Shown: positions 14,695 to 14,848 of the stretch, one piece after another
Position numbering within the stretch: the stretch's first letter is position 1
Layout of the letters: each line of letters starts with the position of its first letter
DNA from: JBOHRN01 sp050732775
GTDB lineage: Bacteria > Gemmatimonadota > Gemmatimonadetes > Longimicrobiales > Longimicrobiaceae
NCBI GenBank assembly: GCA_050732775.1
Contig: JBOHRN010000005.1
Span: forward strand, 1 to 14,848
Direction: 5' to 3'
DNA: 14,848 bases
Notes under the pieces: generated by a model
What the model was told of the DNA's origin: nothing
Seen by the model: the letters and a program-made list of their open reading frames with translations, nothing else
Databases searched by the model: none
Program-made: the position numbers and the translations under genes

Positions 14695-14700
14695 AATATA
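14695..14700 (-). promoter_or_regulatory. Candidate recombinase -10 element TATATT
   Basis: TATATT on the minus strand matches TATAAT in five of six bases and would start transcription near 14688, within two bases of the start of leader stem B. The -35 region (around 14717-14723) is only a T run, TTTTTG or TTTTTT, so the promoter is weakly supported. It abuts the degenerate inverted copy of the recombinase 3' end. Confidence 0.4.
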
Positions 14701-14729
14701 CCAAATTTTGGCAAAACAAAAAAGTCGGT

Positions 14730-14760
14730 ATCCACTTTGTGGATTCTCAAGTTTCTTGAG
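14730..14760. repeat. Two tandem palindromes with TTT loops
   Basis: ATCCAC-TTT-GTGGAT (14730-14744) and CTCAAG-TTT-CTTGAG (14746-14760), one base apart, each with perfect 6-bp arms and a 3-base loop. They make up almost the whole 32-base insert that separates this copy from the recombinase gene. Confidence 0.85.
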
Positions 14761-14761
14761 C

Positions 14762-14848
14762 CGAACTTCCTGATTCAAAACCGCGCGCTTTCATTCACGC
14801 CACGCGGAGCATGGCGAATCCTTGCAGAATCAACCTTTGGCGCGCTTC
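14762..14848. repeat. Right arm of 87-bp perfect inverted repeat, reaching the window end
   Basis: Exact reverse complement of 13124-13210. The loop between the arms (13211-14761) contains most of the recombinase gene and the leader. As the arm ends at the last base, its true length and what lies beyond are unknown. Confidence 0.95.

Larger units (their letters stand above)
13059..14848. mobile_element. Foreign integrated segment with serine recombinase, right end outside the window
   Basis: Everything after tRNA-Ser differs from the rest in composition, with many A/T runs (22 G+C of 60 at 14221-14280) against the GC-rich host. It holds one large serine recombinase, its structured leader, and inverted copies of the recombinase 3' end on both flanks. 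The left border at the tRNA 3' end is inferred from where composition and host features stop. The first ~75 bases (13059-13133) are GC-rich and full of small palindromes. No target duplication or att pair can be tested because the right border is not in the window. Confidence 0.7.
14701..14848 (+). pseudogene. Inverted degenerate copy of the recombinase 3' end
   Basis: Read on the plus strand, 14701-14716 matches the recombinase coding strand at 13273-13257 with one base missing; 14717-14729 matches 13224-13212 exactly; and 14762-14848 matches 13210-13124 exactly. It lacks the 32-base stretch found at 13225-13256, and a different 32-base insert (14730-14761) replaces one base inside the GGT-TCG-AAC codons. 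The insert brings a TGA in the frame that reads KKVG. It is therefore a remnant, or a terminal repeat, rather than a working gene. The last base of the window is the last visible base of the repeat. Confidence 0.75.

Noticed and set aside
1..14848. CRISPR array, toxin-antitoxin pair, retron or defence genes
   Set aside because: No regularly spaced direct repeats and no reverse transcriptase, nuclease or toxin-like frames. The only repeated structures are the inverted copies and palindromes near the recombinase.

Overview
The window looks like a complete short contig from a high-GC bacterium with a foreign, AT-richer segment at its right end. The host is probably Gemmatimonadota or a relative in the FCB superphylum. 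That is an inference from gene content (GlnRS with a YqeY tail, a serpin, an STPK next to an L,D-transpeptidase) and from promoters: TATCTTTG, which fits the Bacteroidota-type -7 element TAnnTTTG, occurs before both gltX and tRNA-Arg. Direct counts show the contrast in composition: bases 8041-8100 hold 45 G+C of 60, and bases 14221-14280 hold 22 of 60.

Bases 1-12860 carry ordinary chromosomal genes. A serpin cut off at its 5' end converges on glnS. glnS diverges from gltX, so the cell has both a direct glutaminyl- and a glutamyl-tRNA synthetase. gltX is followed by tRNA-Arg(CCT), a membrane-anchored TPR protein and lgt. lgt converges with, and overlaps by 29 bp, an orphan GroES-like gene. Next comes a tightly overlapping run, thiL, plsC and a lipoprotein. 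It abuts, tail to tail with no gap, an operon of an L,D-transpeptidase lipoprotein and a Ser/Thr kinase whose outer domain is NTF2-like. Cell envelope work dominates: lipoprotein acylation (lgt) with two lipoproteins as likely clients, phospholipid synthesis (plsC) and peptidoglycan crosslinking (transpeptidase plus kinase).

Bases 12976-13058 are tRNA-Ser(TGA). Immediately after it lies the foreign segment, running to the window end. It contains a large serine recombinase on the minus strand that faces the tRNA; its open frame reads straight through the tRNA in antisense. Ahead of the recombinase is an approximately 120-nt leader. Its stems are mutually exclusive or pseudoknotted, and one is a terminator-like hairpin whose 13 pairs are complete only in recombinase-sense RNA (two G-U pairs). 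Beyond the leader, the last 148 bases are an inverted, rearranged copy of the 3' end of the recombinase gene, including an 87-bp perfect inverted repeat that ends at the last base. Short palindromes with 3-nt loops sit in and next to the places where the two copies differ. I recall recombinases of this sequence style from Candidate Phyla Radiation (Patescibacteria) genomes; no search was possible.

This recombinase, leader and inverted-repeat module at a tRNA gene is the most promising lead for something undescribed. The caveat is that the repeat arm coincides with the contig end, so an assembly fold-back must be excluded first.
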